A DNA stretch of 64,000 bases from Rhizobium rhizoryzae (GCF_011046895.1 NZ_CP049249.1:248001-312000), one strand, 5' to 3'. Counted from the stretch's first letter, positions 17,338-26,434 are shown. The notes: generated from the sequence alone by a model not told the origin. Made by a program: numbers and translations.

Positions 17338-18494
17338 CATCCGCTGTGCAAGCCTCCGATAGCCGAAAGCGCGTTTTCTTTTATGTGCAGCATCTTCTGG
17401 GCATCGGGCACCTTGTGCGTGCAAGCCGTATCGCGAAGGCGATGGCGCAGGCGGGCCTGGATGTCACCGTCGTCACTGGCGGCAGTATCATAGAGGGGTT
17501 TCCGGGGGAGGGCGTCCGTCACGTTCAGTTGCCGGTCATCCTGTCGTCGAACAGCAGCTTTTCGGGTCTGTCTGACGCGAGTGGCAATCCGGTGGATGAG
17601 CCGTTTATGCGTTTGCGCGTTGAGATGCTTCTCGCTGCCTTTCGCCAAGCAGATCCTGACGCCGTCATCATCGAGGCATTTCCATTCGGGCGTCGCCAGA
17701 TGCGTTTCGAACTTCTGCCCCTGGTGGAGGCCATCCGGTCGCATCCGCGCAAGCCGCTGCTATTTAGCTCGGTGCGGGATATCCTGCAGGAAAATCGAAA
17801 GCCCGGCCGCGATGAAGAAACCGCGAGCCTGATTGAAGAGCATTTCGACGGGGTCCTGGTCCATGGCGACGAGAATTTTGTTCGTCTGGAAGACACATTT
17901 CCCCTCGCAAGGCGCGTAGCAGACAAGGTGTTCTATACGGGGCTGGTCGCGCCGGAACCGCCGCAGCCCAGCGAAGATCGTTTTGATGTCGTCGTCTCGG
18001 CGGGTGGCGGCGCGGTCGGTGCGCAATTGATCGAAGCCGCGATTGCAGCTCGCGTCGAGCTCTCCGACACACGTCGGTGGTGCATCATAACGGGCCCGAA
18101 TATGCCGCAGGCGGATTTCGAACGGATTGAGCGCGAGACGCCTGCAAGCGTGAGCCTGTTTCGCTTCCGCAAGGATTTTCCGAACCTGCTGATGAATGCT
18201 CAGTTGTCCATTTCGCAAGCAGGGTACAATACCGTTTGTGACCTGTTGCGGGCGAGCTGCGATAACGTGCTGATCCCCTTTGCGTCAGGTGGAGAGACGG
18301 AACAAAGCGTTCGGGCCGAGAAGCTGGAAGCGCTCGGTTTTGCGACTGTCGTGTCAGAGGCAAGGTTGAATGGCGCGACCCTCGCGGCGGCTATCTCAGC
18401 CGCAGATTGCTCGCCGCAGCGAATGAAGCCCGCACTATCACTGGATGGTGCAGCGAACACGGCATCCAGAATTATGGAAAAATTGAAAATCTGA
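17334..18494 (+). CDS. MurG-like glycosyltransferase (COG4671 type), copy 2
   Basis: 386 residues. The N-terminus VQHLLGIGHLVRASRIAKAM is the same acceptor-side motif as in the first glycosyltransferase of the operon, and the C-terminal donor site reads SISQAGYNTVCDLLRASCDN, followed by EQSVRAEKLEALG. The two proteins are therefore homologous but clearly diverged, so they probably catalyse successive, different transfers. The start codon overlaps the preceding stop. It is the last gene of the transporter-glycosyltransferase operon; 140 bases separate it from the diguanylate cyclase gene. Confidence 0.83.
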   Translation: MTSAVQASDSRKRVFFYVQHLLGIGHLVRASRIAKAMAQAGLDVTVVTGGSIIEGFPGEGVRHVQLPVILSSNSSFSGLSDASGNPVDEPFMRLRVEMLLAAFRQADPDAVIIEAFPFGRRQMRFELLPLVEAIRSHPRKPLLFSSVRDILQENRKPGRDEETASLIEEHFDGVLVHGDENFVRLEDTFPLARRVADKVFYTGLVAPEPPQPSEDRFDVVVSAGGGAVGAQLIEAAIAARVELSDTRRWCIITGPNMPQADFERIERETPASVSLFRFRKDFPNLLMNAQLSISQAGYNTVCDLLRASCDNVLIPFASGGETEQSVRAEKLEALGFATVVSEARLNGATLAAAISAADCSPQRMKPALSLDGAANTASRIMEKLKI

Positions 18495-18634
18495 GCTGCC
18501 GTTCGTCGCAGCCTTAAGACAACACAGGATCATAAATTTGTCCTGATGCCTTGCTTCTTGATGGCTAAACATCAGACTGGAGACGCGGTCTACCGAATCG
18601 AAATCTGCCGCTGTCGTTTTGAAAGCTTTCTCCC

Positions 18635-20083
18635 ATGACACCGAACGATCAGTCTGATCTTTTCAATCTTGCTCCCATTGCAATGTGGATGGAAGATTTT
18701 AGCGACGTACAGCGTCAGTTGCAGGCGTGGAGAGCGGCTGGCATCAACGATATTCGTTCCTACTTGAGGGCTGACCTCTCACGCGTTGCGGCCTGCGCCA
18801 GTCTGATCCGGGTCATGGCCGTCAATCGCAAGACGCTGGAGCTCTTCGGCGCGACCGACCAGGCCCATCTGGTTGAGAGTCTTGGGCAGATATTTCGCGG
18901 CGAAATGCTGGAGAGCCATATCAATGAGCTCTCAGCCCTTTTCGAGGGGCAAACGGAGTTCGCAGGGTCGGCGGTGAACTATACGATTTCTGGCCAGAGG
19001 CTCGATATCCAATTGCGTGGTATCGTGATGCCTGGATACGAGAATACGCTGGAGCGGATCCTGCTGACAACGGAAGATGTGACCGAAAGAGAAACGGCAC
19101 GCCGCAGGGAGGCAGAAAACCGTCAATATGCGGAAGGTATCTTCCAGCATTCGCCGGTATCGCTCTGGGTGGAAGATTTCAGCCGCATCAAACATATGCT
19201 GGAGGATCTGCGCGATCGCGGCATCAGCGATTTCCGTGTCTTTACGGATGTGCACCCGGAATTCATTCGCCAGTGCATGAGTGAGATCCGTGTGATCGAC
19301 GTCAACCAGGCGACGCTTGATCTCTTCTGTGCGCCTGACCGCAACACACTTCTGCATCGTCAGGGTGAAATCTTTCGCGATGAAATGGAGAAGCACTTCA
19401 AGGAGCAGTTGATCGAGCTATGGAACGGCAATCTCTTCCATCAGCGCGAGGTGGTCAACTACGCGCTGGATGGGGCTGAAAAGCACGTTCTGCTGCAATT
19501 CTCCGTGCTTCCCGGTCACGAGGACGATTGGGCTCAGGTGCAGGTGGCGCTGACCGATATCACGGCGCGCAAAAAGGCCGAAGCCTATCTCGAATATCTC
19601 GGCAAGCATGATGTCCTGACCAAGCTTCACAATCGGGCTTTCTACATCGACGAACTGAACAGATTGGAACGCAAGCCGTTGCGCCCGGTCTCTGTGCTCA
19701 TTCTGGACCTGAATGGCCTCAAGGAAACGAATGACACGATGGGCCACGACGCCGGGGACGCTCTGCTGCGCCGTCTCGGTGAGGTGGTGACCGGCGCCGT
19801 CTCCCGCCCCAATCACGCCGCCCGTATCGGTGGGGATGAGTTTGCGATCCTCATGCCCGGTGCAGACAAGGTCGCGGCGGCGGCCATGGCAGACACCGTG
19901 AATGAGCTTCTGAAGATCAACAATCAGTTCTATTCGAACACGCCTCTCAGCATATCGATTGGCGTTGCCACGAGTGACGAAGGCGAAAAGATCGAGTCCG
20001 TGGTGCGGCGTGCAGATGCCTTGATGTATGAAAACAAGCGCGAGCAGCAAGCATTCCGCCCCATGATCCGCGCCAAACGTTGA
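18635..20083 (+). CDS. Diguanylate cyclase with duplicated PAS-like sensor module
   Basis: 482 residues without membrane segments, so cytoplasmic. Two homologous sensor units precede the catalytic domain. Each begins with a Trp-x-Glu-Asp-Phe-Ser motif (W18-S23 and W178-S183) and contains VNxxTL(E/D)LF and GxIFRxEM blocks, ending in PAS-like ITxRE/ITARK linkers. The C-terminal GGDEF domain is intact (ARIGGDEFAIL, GGDEF at 399-403), with LDLNGLKETNDTMGHDAGD for metal and GTP binding. The RxxD inhibitory site expected just upstream is absent (SRPNHAARI). It should make cyclic di-GMP, a common activator of exopolysaccharide synthesis. The signal sensed is unknown. Confidence 0.9.
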   Translation: MTPNDQSDLFNLAPIAMWMEDFSDVQRQLQAWRAAGINDIRSYLRADLSRVAACASLIRVMAVNRKTLELFGATDQAHLVESLGQIFRGEMLESHINELSALFEGQTEFAGSAVNYTISGQRLDIQLRGIVMPGYENTLERILLTTEDVTERETARRREAENRQYAEGIFQHSPVSLWVEDFSRIKHMLEDLRDRGISDFRVFTDVHPEFIRQCMSEIRVIDVNQATLDLFCAPDRNTLLHRQGEIFRDEMEKHFKEQLIELWNGNLFHQREVVNYALDGAEKHVLLQFSVLPGHEDDWAQVQVALTDITARKKAEAYLEYLGKHDVLTKLHNRAFYIDELNRLERKPLRPVSVLILDLNGLKETNDTMGHDAGDALLRRLGEVVTGAVSRPNHAARIGGDEFAILMPGADKVAAAAMADTVNELLKINNQFYSNTPLSISIGVATSDEGEKIESVVRRADALMYENKREQQAFRPMIRAKR

Positions 20084-20091
20084 ATATGCTC

Positions 20092-20106
20092 TCCGCTCAC
20101 AGCGGA
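20092..20106 (+). terminator. Short hairpin after the diguanylate cyclase gene
   Basis: TCCGCT and AGCGGA pair around a CAC loop nine bases after the stop codon. There is no T-run, so it is at best a weak terminator or a transcript-end stabiliser. Confidence 0.35.
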
Positions 20107-20189
20107 ACTTCGCGCCCAAAAGTTGAAATAGCCGCTTTAAGACCCTGACAGGATTGTTGATTTCCGTGGCTCGCGACGTTTTCAACAAA

Positions 20190-20207
20190 AATTGCACAGC
20201 TTTGCAA
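20190..20207. promoter_or_regulatory. ATTGCA-N6-TGCAAT inverted repeat upstream of ugpB
   Basis: A perfect 6-bp inverted repeat (ATTGCA, spacer CAGCTT, TGCAAT) lies 130-147 bases before the ugpB start. Its size and symmetry suit a dimeric repressor or activator. I could not find a convincing pair of CTGTCAT-type Pho boxes in the same region. The assignment as an operator is inference only. Confidence 0.35.
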
Positions 20208-20336
20208 TCTTTCACTTCTCCTTCTGGCTCTGACATTCTAAAACAGTAATCTTGGAGGCTGGGGAGGTCCGCCACCAACGAATGTGGCCCATCAAGATTT
20301 GAATGCCACGCCATGAAAAATGTCAGGGAGGAATGA

Positions 20337-21641
20337 ATGTCCTATCGCACGTTCTATGCAGGCGCCGTCGCAGCAGGTGCAATTTTGGCAGCGACGCAAA
20401 GCTTTGCAGCCACCGAATTGCAGTGGTGGCACGCCATGTCGGGCGCCAACAACGAAGTTGTGGAGCAACTCGCCAAGGAATTCAATGAAAGCCAGACCGA
20501 GTACAAGATCGTACCAGTATTCAAGGGCACCTATCCGGAAGCATTGAATGCCGGCATCGCCGCATTCCGCGCCAAGCAGGCTCCCGCAATCCTTCAGGTC
20601 TTTGATGCAGGCAGCGGCGTCATGATGGGTGCCGAAGGTGCCGTCATGCCGGTTGCCGATGTCCTCAAGAAGGGCGGCTTCACGTTCGACAAGTCGAAGT
20701 ATCTTTCTGGTATCGTAGCCTACTATTCGAAGCCGGACGGCACCATGCTGTCCTTCCCCTACAACTCTTCGTCGCCGATCCTTTACTACAACAAGGACAC
20801 CTTCAAGAAGGCGGGCTTGAACCCGGATGCTGCGCCGAAGACCTGGCCAGAAATTTTTGAAGCCGCCAAGAAGATCAAGTCCAGCGGCGCTAGCCCTTGC
20901 GGCATGACATCCACCTGGTTGACCTGGATCCAGACCGAAAACCTGGCGGCCTGGAACAACGTCTCCTACGGAACGAATGAGAACGGCCTCGGTGGCACGG
21001 ATGTGCAGCTTAAGGTCAACTCCCCGCTTTTCGTGGAGCATTTCGGCAAGCTGGCTGAACTCGCAAAGGACGGCACCTTCCGTTACGGCGGTCGTACATC
21101 CGAAGCCAAGCAGCTTTTCACCTCTGGTGAATGCGGCATCATGACCGAGTCTTCCGGCGGTCTGGGCGACATCATCAAGTCCGGCATGAACTACGGCATC
21201 GGTCAGTTGCCCTACTATCCGGGCGAAGGCCGTCCGCAGAACACGATCCCAGGCGGCGCCAGCCTCTGGGTCTTCGGCGGCAAGAGCGATGCCGAATACA
21301 AGGGCATTGCCCAGTTCTTCAACTTCCTGTCCCAGACCCCGATCCAGTCTCGTCTGCACCAGGTGTCCGGTTATCTGCCGGTAACGATGGCTGCTTATGA
21401 GGACACCAAGAAGTCTGGCTTCTACGAGAAGAACCCGGCCCGCGAAACGCCGATCCTTCAGATGATGGGCAAGGCTCCGACGGAAAACTCCAAGGGCGTG
21501 CGTCTCGTAAACCTCCCGCAGGTGCGTGACATCATGAACGAAGAATATGAAGCTCTGCTCGCAGGCAAGCAGGACGCGAAGGCAACGATGGACAAGATCG
21601 TTGAACGCGGCAACGCTGCCATCAAGCAGGCTCGTCGCTAA
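20337..21641 (+). CDS. ugpB: sn-Glycerol-3-phosphate ABC transporter substrate-binding protein UgpB
   Basis: 434 residues. It has a Sec signal peptide (YAGAVAAGAILAATQSFA, cleavage before ATELQ) and then the UgpB-type mature start LQWWHAMSGANNEVVEQLAK. Other family features are FPYNSSSPILYYNKDTFKKAG, the ligand-site region TSTWLTWIQTENLAAWN and PGGASLWVF. It captures glycerol-3-phosphate or glycerophosphodiesters in the periplasm. A strong GGGAGG ribosome-binding site lies five bases before the ATG. It heads the ugpBAEC operon; the 156-base gap to ugpA carries two hairpins. Confidence 0.93.
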   Translation: MSYRTFYAGAVAAGAILAATQSFAATELQWWHAMSGANNEVVEQLAKEFNESQTEYKIVPVFKGTYPEALNAGIAAFRAKQAPAILQVFDAGSGVMMGAEGAVMPVADVLKKGGFTFDKSKYLSGIVAYYSKPDGTMLSFPYNSSSPILYYNKDTFKKAGLNPDAAPKTWPEIFEAAKKIKSSGASPCGMTSTWLTWIQTENLAAWNNVSYGTNENGLGGTDVQLKVNSPLFVEHFGKLAELAKDGTFRYGGRTSEAKQLFTSGECGIMTESSGGLGDIIKSGMNYGIGQLPYYPGEGRPQNTIPGGASLWVFGGKSDAEYKGIAQFFNFLSQTPIQSRLHQVSGYLPVTMAAYEDTKKSGFYEKNPARETPILQMMGKAPTENSKGVRLVNLPQVRDIMNEEYEALLAGKQDAKATMDKIVERGNAAIKQARR

Positions 21642-21655
21642 CTTCTCCAAAAGGC

Positions 21656-21681
21656 GCCCGCGACATGGATTTGTCGCGGGC
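21656..21681 (+). terminator. Strong stem-loop between ugpB and ugpA (1)
   Basis: GCCCGCGACA pairs perfectly with TGTCGCGGGC around a six-base loop, 15 bases after the ugpB stop, and TGCCTTTGCC follows. A 10-bp GC-rich stem here is likely to protect the ugpB message 3' end or partly terminate transcription, giving more binding protein than permease. No T-run is present, so read-through into ugpA is expected. Confidence 0.6.
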
Positions 21682-21693
21682 TGCCTTTGCCGG

Positions 21694-21719
21694 GACAGGC
21701 GGGCCTCGATATGCCTGTC
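21694..21719 (+). repeat. Second stem-loop between ugpB and ugpA (2)
   Basis: GACAGGC pairs with GCCTGTC around a 12-base spacer, just after the first hairpin. It probably acts with the first one on message stability; a protein-binding role is possible. Confidence 0.45.
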
Positions 21720-21797
21720 GTTCCCTGATTTCAAATCGCGTGGATTGACCCGAAGGCACATCTGCTTCCGGGCTCGCGCATTCACAGGACAGCCGCC

Positions 21798-22679
21798 GTG
21801 CAACGCGTCGTTTTTCCCAACAAGGTGCTGCCATATCTGCTGGTCGCACCGCAGATCATATTGACAGTGATCTTCTTTTTCTGGCCTGCCAGTCAGGCGC
21901 TTTATCAATCGATGCAAAGGGAAGATCCCTTTGGTCTTGCAAGCGGCTTTGTTGGACTGGACAATTTCCGGTACGTCCTGTCGGATGAGAATTATATTCA
22001 TTCTCTGCAGGTAACCGTTGTGTTCAGCGCCGCCACGGCAATTCTTGCTATGGTGGTCGCGCTTGCGCTGGCAACAGCAGCCGATCGCGTCACGAAAGGC
22101 CAGGGCTTCTATCGCACGCTTCTGATCTGGCCTTATGCCGTAGCGCCCGCCATTGCCGGCATGTTGTGGTTGTTCATGTTCAACCCCGCCATGGGTACAT
22201 TCGCCTATATCCTGCGCCGTAACGGCATTGCATGGGATCCGCTTTTGAATGGCGATCAGGCAATGGTTCTGGTGGTCGTCGCGGCGGCCTGGAAGCAGAT
22301 CAGTTACAACTTCCTGTTCTTTGTTGCGGGCCTGCAGGCTATTCCGAAGTCTCTTATCGAGGCTGCAGCCATTGATGGTGCGCGCGGATCGCGGCGCTTC
22401 TGGACCATCGTGTTCCCGTTGCTGGCGCCGACGACGTTCTTCCTGCTGGTGGTGAATACCGTTTATGCCTTCTTCGATACGTTCGGCATCATTCATGCTG
22501 TCACGCATGGTGGCCCGGCAAAGGCCACGGAGACCCTGGTTTACAAGGTCTATAATGACGGGTTCGTAAACCTCGACCTCGGCTCCTCCGCAGCCCAGTC
22601 GGTCATCCTGATGATCATCGTCATTGCCCTGACTGCATTCCAGTTCCGCTTCGTCGAGAAGCGCGTGCATTATTCGTGA
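21798..22679 (+). CDS. ugpA: sn-Glycerol-3-phosphate ABC transporter permease UgpA
   Basis: 293 residues, beginning at GTG 21798. It has six predicted membrane segments starting with [20 protein letters not shown]. The EAA coupling motif reads [20 protein letters not shown], and the region [14 protein letters not shown] ([15 protein letters not shown]) is typical of MalF/UgpA permeases. It forms the channel with UgpE. The next gene starts seven bases after its stop, so the two are co-translated. Confidence 0.92.
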   Translation: MQRVVFPNKVLPYLLVAPQIILTVIFFFWPASQALYQSMQREDPFGLASGFVGLDNFRYVLSDENYIHSLQVTVVFSAATAILAMVVALALATAADRVTKGQGFYRTLLIWPYAVAPAIAGMLWLFMFNPAMGTFAYILRRNGIAWDPLLNGDQAMVLVVVAAAWKQISYNFLFFVAGLQAIPKSLIEAAAIDGARGSRRFWTIVFPLLAPTTFFLLVVNTVYAFFDTFGIIHAVTHGGPAKATETLVYKVYNDGFVNLDLGSSAAQSVILMIIVIALTAFQFRFVEKRVHYS

Positions 22680-22686
22680 GGCCGAG

Positions 22687-23535
22687 ATGATCGAAAGACG
22701 ACCTATCGCAAACCTCTTCGGCCATCTGATGCTGATCATCGGCATCATTATCGTGGCCTTCCCGATCTATTACACCTTCGTTGCCTCGTCGATGACGTCG
22801 GCAGAGATCCTCAGGCCGCCGATTTCGCTTCTGCCCGGCGACCACCTTGTGGAAAATTACACCAGCGCCATGACAGGCGGTGTTGAGCGTGTTGCTGGCG
22901 TCAGCCTCGAGCGCATGCTGTTCAACACGCTTGTGGTGGCTCTCGCCATTGCCATCGGCAAGATCATCATCTCGTTCATTTCGGCCTATGCGATCGTGTT
23001 CTTCAAGTTCCCGTTCCGCATGGTCTTCTTCTGGATGATCTTCGTGACGCTGATGCTGCCCGTCGAGGTTCGCATCCTGCCGACCTACAAGGTCATTGTC
23101 GATCTGGGGCTGATCGATACTTACATGGGGCTGACGCTTCCCTTGATGGCATCGGCCACCGCCACTTTCCTGTTCCGCCAGTTCTTCCTGACGATTCCTG
23201 GCGAACTGGTCGAAGCCGCTCGTATCGACAATGCAGGCCCCTTCCGCTTCATGAAGGATATCCTGCTGCCCCTGTCGCGTACCAACATCGCGGCGCTCTT
23301 CGTTATCCTCTTCATCTACGGCTGGACACAATATCTGTGGCCGCTTCTCGTAACCAATGATGCACGCATGTCGACCATCGTCATTGGTCTGCGCAAGATG
23401 GTGGATTTCGCAGACGCAGCAACCCCGTGGAACTATGTCATGGTCACGGCGATCCTTGCTATCATCCCGCCCATTCTGGTGGTGGTTCTGATGCAGCGCT
23501 GGTTCGTCAAGGGCCTTGTGGAGACTGAAAAGTAA
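22687..23535 (+). CDS. ugpE: sn-Glycerol-3-phosphate ABC transporter permease UgpE
   Basis: 282 residues. MalG/UgpE-type permease with six membrane segments, the first being [20 protein letters not shown]. The EAA loop reads [20 protein letters not shown] and the C-terminus ends in [13 protein letters not shown], as in UgpE proteins. Its TAA stop shares its last base with the ATG of ugpC (TAATG at 23533-23537), which couples translation of permease and ATPase. Confidence 0.92.
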   Translation: MIERRPIANLFGHLMLIIGIIIVAFPIYYTFVASSMTSAEILRPPISLLPGDHLVENYTSAMTGGVERVAGVSLERMLFNTLVVALAIAIGKIIISFISAYAIVFFKFPFRMVFFWMIFVTLMLPVEVRILPTYKVIVDLGLIDTYMGLTLPLMASATATFLFRQFFLTIPGELVEAARIDNAGPFRFMKDILLPLSRTNIAALFVILFIYGWTQYLWPLLVTNDARMSTIVIGLRKMVDFADAATPWNYVMVTAILAIIPPILVVVLMQRWFVKGLVETEK

Positions 23536-24575
23536 TGGCCAAGATTACCCTGAATAACGTACGCAAGACCTATGCGGGCGCGGTAGAAACCATCAAGGGC
23601 GTGTCGCTCGACATTGCAGATGGCGAATTGCTCGTGCTGGTCGGCCCCTCCGGCTGCGGCAAGTCCACGCTTCTGCGCATGATTGCCGGTCTGGAAGGTA
23701 TCTCGTCGGGCGAGATCACCATCGGGAACCGCGTGGTCAACGACCTGGAGCCGTCGGAGCGCGATATCGCCATGGTTTTCCAGAACTATGCGCTCTATCC
23801 GCACATGACGGTGCGCCAGAATCTGGCCTACGGCCTGAAGAACCGCAACACTCCAGCAGATGTCATCGATCAGCGGATCAAGAAGGCTGCTGCGACGCTG
23901 GAAATCGAGCAGTATCTGGAGCGCAAGCCACGCCAGCTCTCCGGTGGTCAGCGTCAGCGTGTCGCCATGGGTCGCGCGATCGTTCGCGAACCATCAGCGT
24001 TTCTGTTCGATGAGCCGTTGTCGAACCTCGATGCCAAACTGCGCGTTCAGATGCGTGTCGAGATCAAGCGTCTTCAGCGCGCACTGGGAACGACGAGCGT
24101 CTATGTCACGCACGACCAGATGGAGGCCATGACCCTGGCCGACCGGCTGGTTGTTCTTAACGGTGGCAAGATCGAGCAGGTCGGAACCCCGATCGAACTC
24201 TATGAGCGACCAGCTACCACCTTTGTGGCAACCTTCATCGGCTCTCCTTCCATGAACCTCATTGATGTTGCTCGCGGCGGTTTTGCGCTGGGCCAAATCA
24301 GTGCCGGGAAGGCCGCGACGATTGGCGTTCGTCCCGAGGATCTGAAACTGCAGGATGGCTCTGTTGCCAATGCCGCCTTCAGCGCCGATGTGACCGTCGG
24401 TGCAGTGGAGCTGGTTGGAGCAGAAAGCTATGTCTACGGCACCCTGCCGTCCGGTGCGGATATCACATTCCGTGTTTCTGGCCGTTCGCGGATCGAAACG
24501 GGTGATAAGCTGTCGGTCGCAGCGTCTGCGGCAGATCTCCACTACTTCGACGCAAATGGTGTTCGCATAGACTGA
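23535..24575 (+). CDS. ugpC: sn-Glycerol-3-phosphate ABC transporter ATPase UgpC
   Basis: 346 residues. The ATPase domain is complete: GPSGCGKST (about 38-46), Q-loop [14 protein letters not shown], signature LSGGQRQR, Walker [13 protein letters not shown] and the H-loop VTHDQ. A C-terminal TOBE/MalK-type regulatory domain contains [10 protein letters not shown]. It hydrolyses ATP for the UgpAE channel. It ends the operon, and a stem-loop follows within 16 bases. Confidence 0.93.
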   Translation: MAKITLNNVRKTYAGAVETIKGVSLDIADGELLVLVGPSGCGKSTLLRMIAGLEGISSGEITIGNRVVNDLEPSERDIAMVFQNYALYPHMTVRQNLAYGLKNRNTPADVIDQRIKKAAATLEIEQYLERKPRQLSGGQRQRVAMGRAIVREPSAFLFDEPLSNLDAKLRVQMRVEIKRLQRALGTTSVYVTHDQMEAMTLADRLVVLNGGKIEQVGTPIELYERPATTFVATFIGSPSMNLIDVARGGFALGQISAGKAATIGVRPEDLKLQDGSVANAAFSADVTVGAVELVGAESYVYGTLPSGADITFRVSGRSRIETGDKLSVAASAADLHYFDANGVRID

Positions 24576-24590
24576 AATGTACCAGCCGTC

Positions 24591-24620
24591 GCTCGCGTGG
24601 TCTCCTGAGGTCGCGCGAGC
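24591..24620 (+). terminator. Stem-loop after ugpC
   Basis: GCTCGCG (24591-24597) pairs with CGCGAGC (24614-24620) over a 16-base loop, 15 bases after the ugpC stop. A short ATCTTTCC follows. It is a plausible end of the ugp transcript. Confidence 0.45.
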
Positions 24621-24774
24621 AGCATCTTTCCGCGCAGATGGTGATAGTCTGTTCATCGTGCGAATCGTCAGGACCAAAGTGCGCCCGGCGCTAACGTAAC
24701 ATTCAGAGTTTTGGCTGAATCCTGAGATACTGTTCGCTCGATTCCGATTTGCGAGTCAGAGAAAGAGACGAGAA

Positions 24775-26418
24775 ATGGGCTCGACAGCCGTCATGATAAA
24801 CCTGTTTGGAGCAGTTGCATTGCTGCTCTTCGGTCTCGCACAGGTGAAGGATGGCGTCTCCAGAGCCTTCGGCGGAAAACTGCGGACCGGCCTCGCATCC
24901 GGCACAAAAAACGGTTTTCGATCCTTTTTTTCCGGCTTCTTTGCCACTATTGCCCTGCAAAGTTCTACCGCGACGGCGCTGATGACAGCCTCCTTTGTCG
25001 AAAAGGATCTGATCAAGCCACGCATGGCGCAAATCGTCCTTCTCGGCGCAAATGTCGGGACCGCGATCACCGCCTGGATTGTAGGGTTTGGCATCGGCTG
25101 GCTTTCCCCCCTCCTGATCTTTATCGGGATCGTCGTCTATCGCGGGCGCTCGACCAGCCGCCAAGGGCTTGGCAGCGCCCTTATCGGTATCGGCTTGATG
25201 CTGTTGTCTCTGCATCTGATGAGCGCTGCAACCGAACCGCTGCGGCATTCGGAGGCGCTGGTGGCATTCATCGGCCTTCTGGATAATGCCTGGATCGTGG
25301 CGTTTGCTCTCGCCGCCTTTATCGCCTTCGTATCGTCCTCCAGTCTGGCGGCTGTCATCCTGATCCTGTCGATGGCAGCGTCTGGAACAGTACCAACCGG
25401 ACTGGTTGTCGTCATGGTACTGGGTTCGAATTTTGGCGGCGCCATTCCACCGTTTATCGCTTCGCTTGGAGGAGCAGCACCCGCGCGACGCGTCACGCTC
25501 GGCAATCTGGTGGTCCGCGGTGTTGGATGCGCGGTTGCACTTCCACTTGCAGGCTACGGCGGTTCTCTGTTGGAAACACTCCCAACGCCCCATTCAATGC
25601 TGGCGGTTGATGCGCATCTCGCCTTCAATCTTGTGCTGGCAGCGCTCGCCTGGCCGTTTTCCTCGCTGCTGTCTAACGCTATGGCGAAGTTCATTCCGCA
25701 GGAGGTCGAGAACGACACGCAACCCCGTTTCCTCGACAAGGCAGAGCTATCGACACCCGTTGTCGCGCTGGCAAGTGCCACGCGTGAAGTGCTTGGGGTT
25801 GGCGACCTGATCGAACGGATGCTGATCAAGACATCCGACGCATTCACTCGCGGCGACTTCTCGCAACTCGCAGACGTGGGGCCACTGGAAAAGCGCGTCG
25901 ATAATCTTCAGCAGGAAGTGAAGGTCTATCTCTCCAAACTGGGCCGCGTTGGACTGGATGAGGAAAACAGCCGACGCTCGATCCACATCATCGACTATGC
26001 CATCAATCTCGAGCATATCGGCGACATCATCGAAAAGGGGCTCGTTCCGCAGATCAGCAAGAAGATCTCGCTTGGTTTGAAGTTTTCGGAGGATGGTTAT
26101 GCCGAGCTGACCAAGCTCATGAACCTTACCTTGGACAACCTGCGCGTTGCGCAGACCATTTTCGTTACCCGAGATTTTGCGCTTGCCAAGCGGATGATGG
26201 AAATCAAGGTCGAAGTTCGCCGGATGGAAAAGCAGTCCGCCGAGCAGCATTTGAAGCGATTGCAGGAAGGCAATACCGAGAGCCTCCAGACCAGCTCGCT
26301 GCACCTTGATCTGCTACGCGACCTCAAGCGCATCAATGCGCACATCGTTTCCGTGGCGCATCCCATCCTAGATGAAAGTGGTCTCCTGGTTGAAAGTCGC
26401 TTGAAAGCGGCGGAATAA
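24775..26418 (+). CDS. Na/Pi-cotransporter family protein with C-terminal PhoU-like domain
   Basis: 547 residues. The N-terminal ~310 residues hold eight or nine membrane segments in two inverted halves, with the phosphate-transporter signature QSSTATAL (62-69) and a second serine-rich repeat SSSSLAA near residue 182. Residues ~330-547 form a soluble PhoU-like helical bundle with repeated VDNLQQEV and MEIKVEVRRMEK type helices. Bacterial members move phosphate, usually outward, with sodium. It follows the ugp operon on the same strand with its own 199-base leader, so the pair suggests a phosphorus-handling neighbourhood. Direction of transport is not visible from sequence. Confidence 0.87.
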   Translation: MGSTAVMINLFGAVALLLFGLAQVKDGVSRAFGGKLRTGLASGTKNGFRSFFSGFFATIALQSSTATALMTASFVEKDLIKPRMAQIVLLGANVGTAITAWIVGFGIGWLSPLLIFIGIVVYRGRSTSRQGLGSALIGIGLMLLSLHLMSAATEPLRHSEALVAFIGLLDNAWIVAFALAAFIAFVSSSSLAAVILILSMAASGTVPTGLVVVMVLGSNFGGAIPPFIASLGGAAPARRVTLGNLVVRGVGCAVALPLAGYGGSLLETLPTPHSMLAVDAHLAFNLVLAALAWPFSSLLSNAMAKFIPQEVENDTQPRFLDKAELSTPVVALASATREVLGVGDLIERMLIKTSDAFTRGDFSQLADVGPLEKRVDNLQQEVKVYLSKLGRVGLDEENSRRSIHIIDYAINLEHIGDIIEKGLVPQISKKISLGLKFSEDGYAELTKLMNLTLDNLRVAQTIFVTRDFALAKRMMEIKVEVRRMEKQSAEQHLKRLQEGNTESLQTSSLHLDLLRDLKRINAHIVSVAHPILDESGLLVESRLKAAE

Positions 26419-26419
26419 A

Positions 26420-26434
26420 AATAATTTCATTATT
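26420..26434. repeat. AT-rich inverted repeat AATAAT-TTC-ATTATT
   Basis: A perfect 6-bp inverted repeat with three-base spacer starts two bases after the Na/Pi gene stop, in the leader of the GH28 operon. It is too AU-rich for a good terminator; an operator or promoter-flanking role is possible. Confidence 0.3.

Noticed and set aside
20084..20336. Pho box upstream of ugpB
   Set aside because: Fragments such as CTGACAT and CTGACAG occur, but no second half-site stands at the expected 11-base spacing.
20292..22748. Minus-strand open frame of 818 codons antisense to ugpB and ugpA
   Set aside because: It lies fully opposite two clearly recognisable transporter genes, its product is rich in His, Arg, Asp and Cys without any motif, and it has no ribosome-binding site. 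Long antisense frames are common in GC-rich codon-biased genes.
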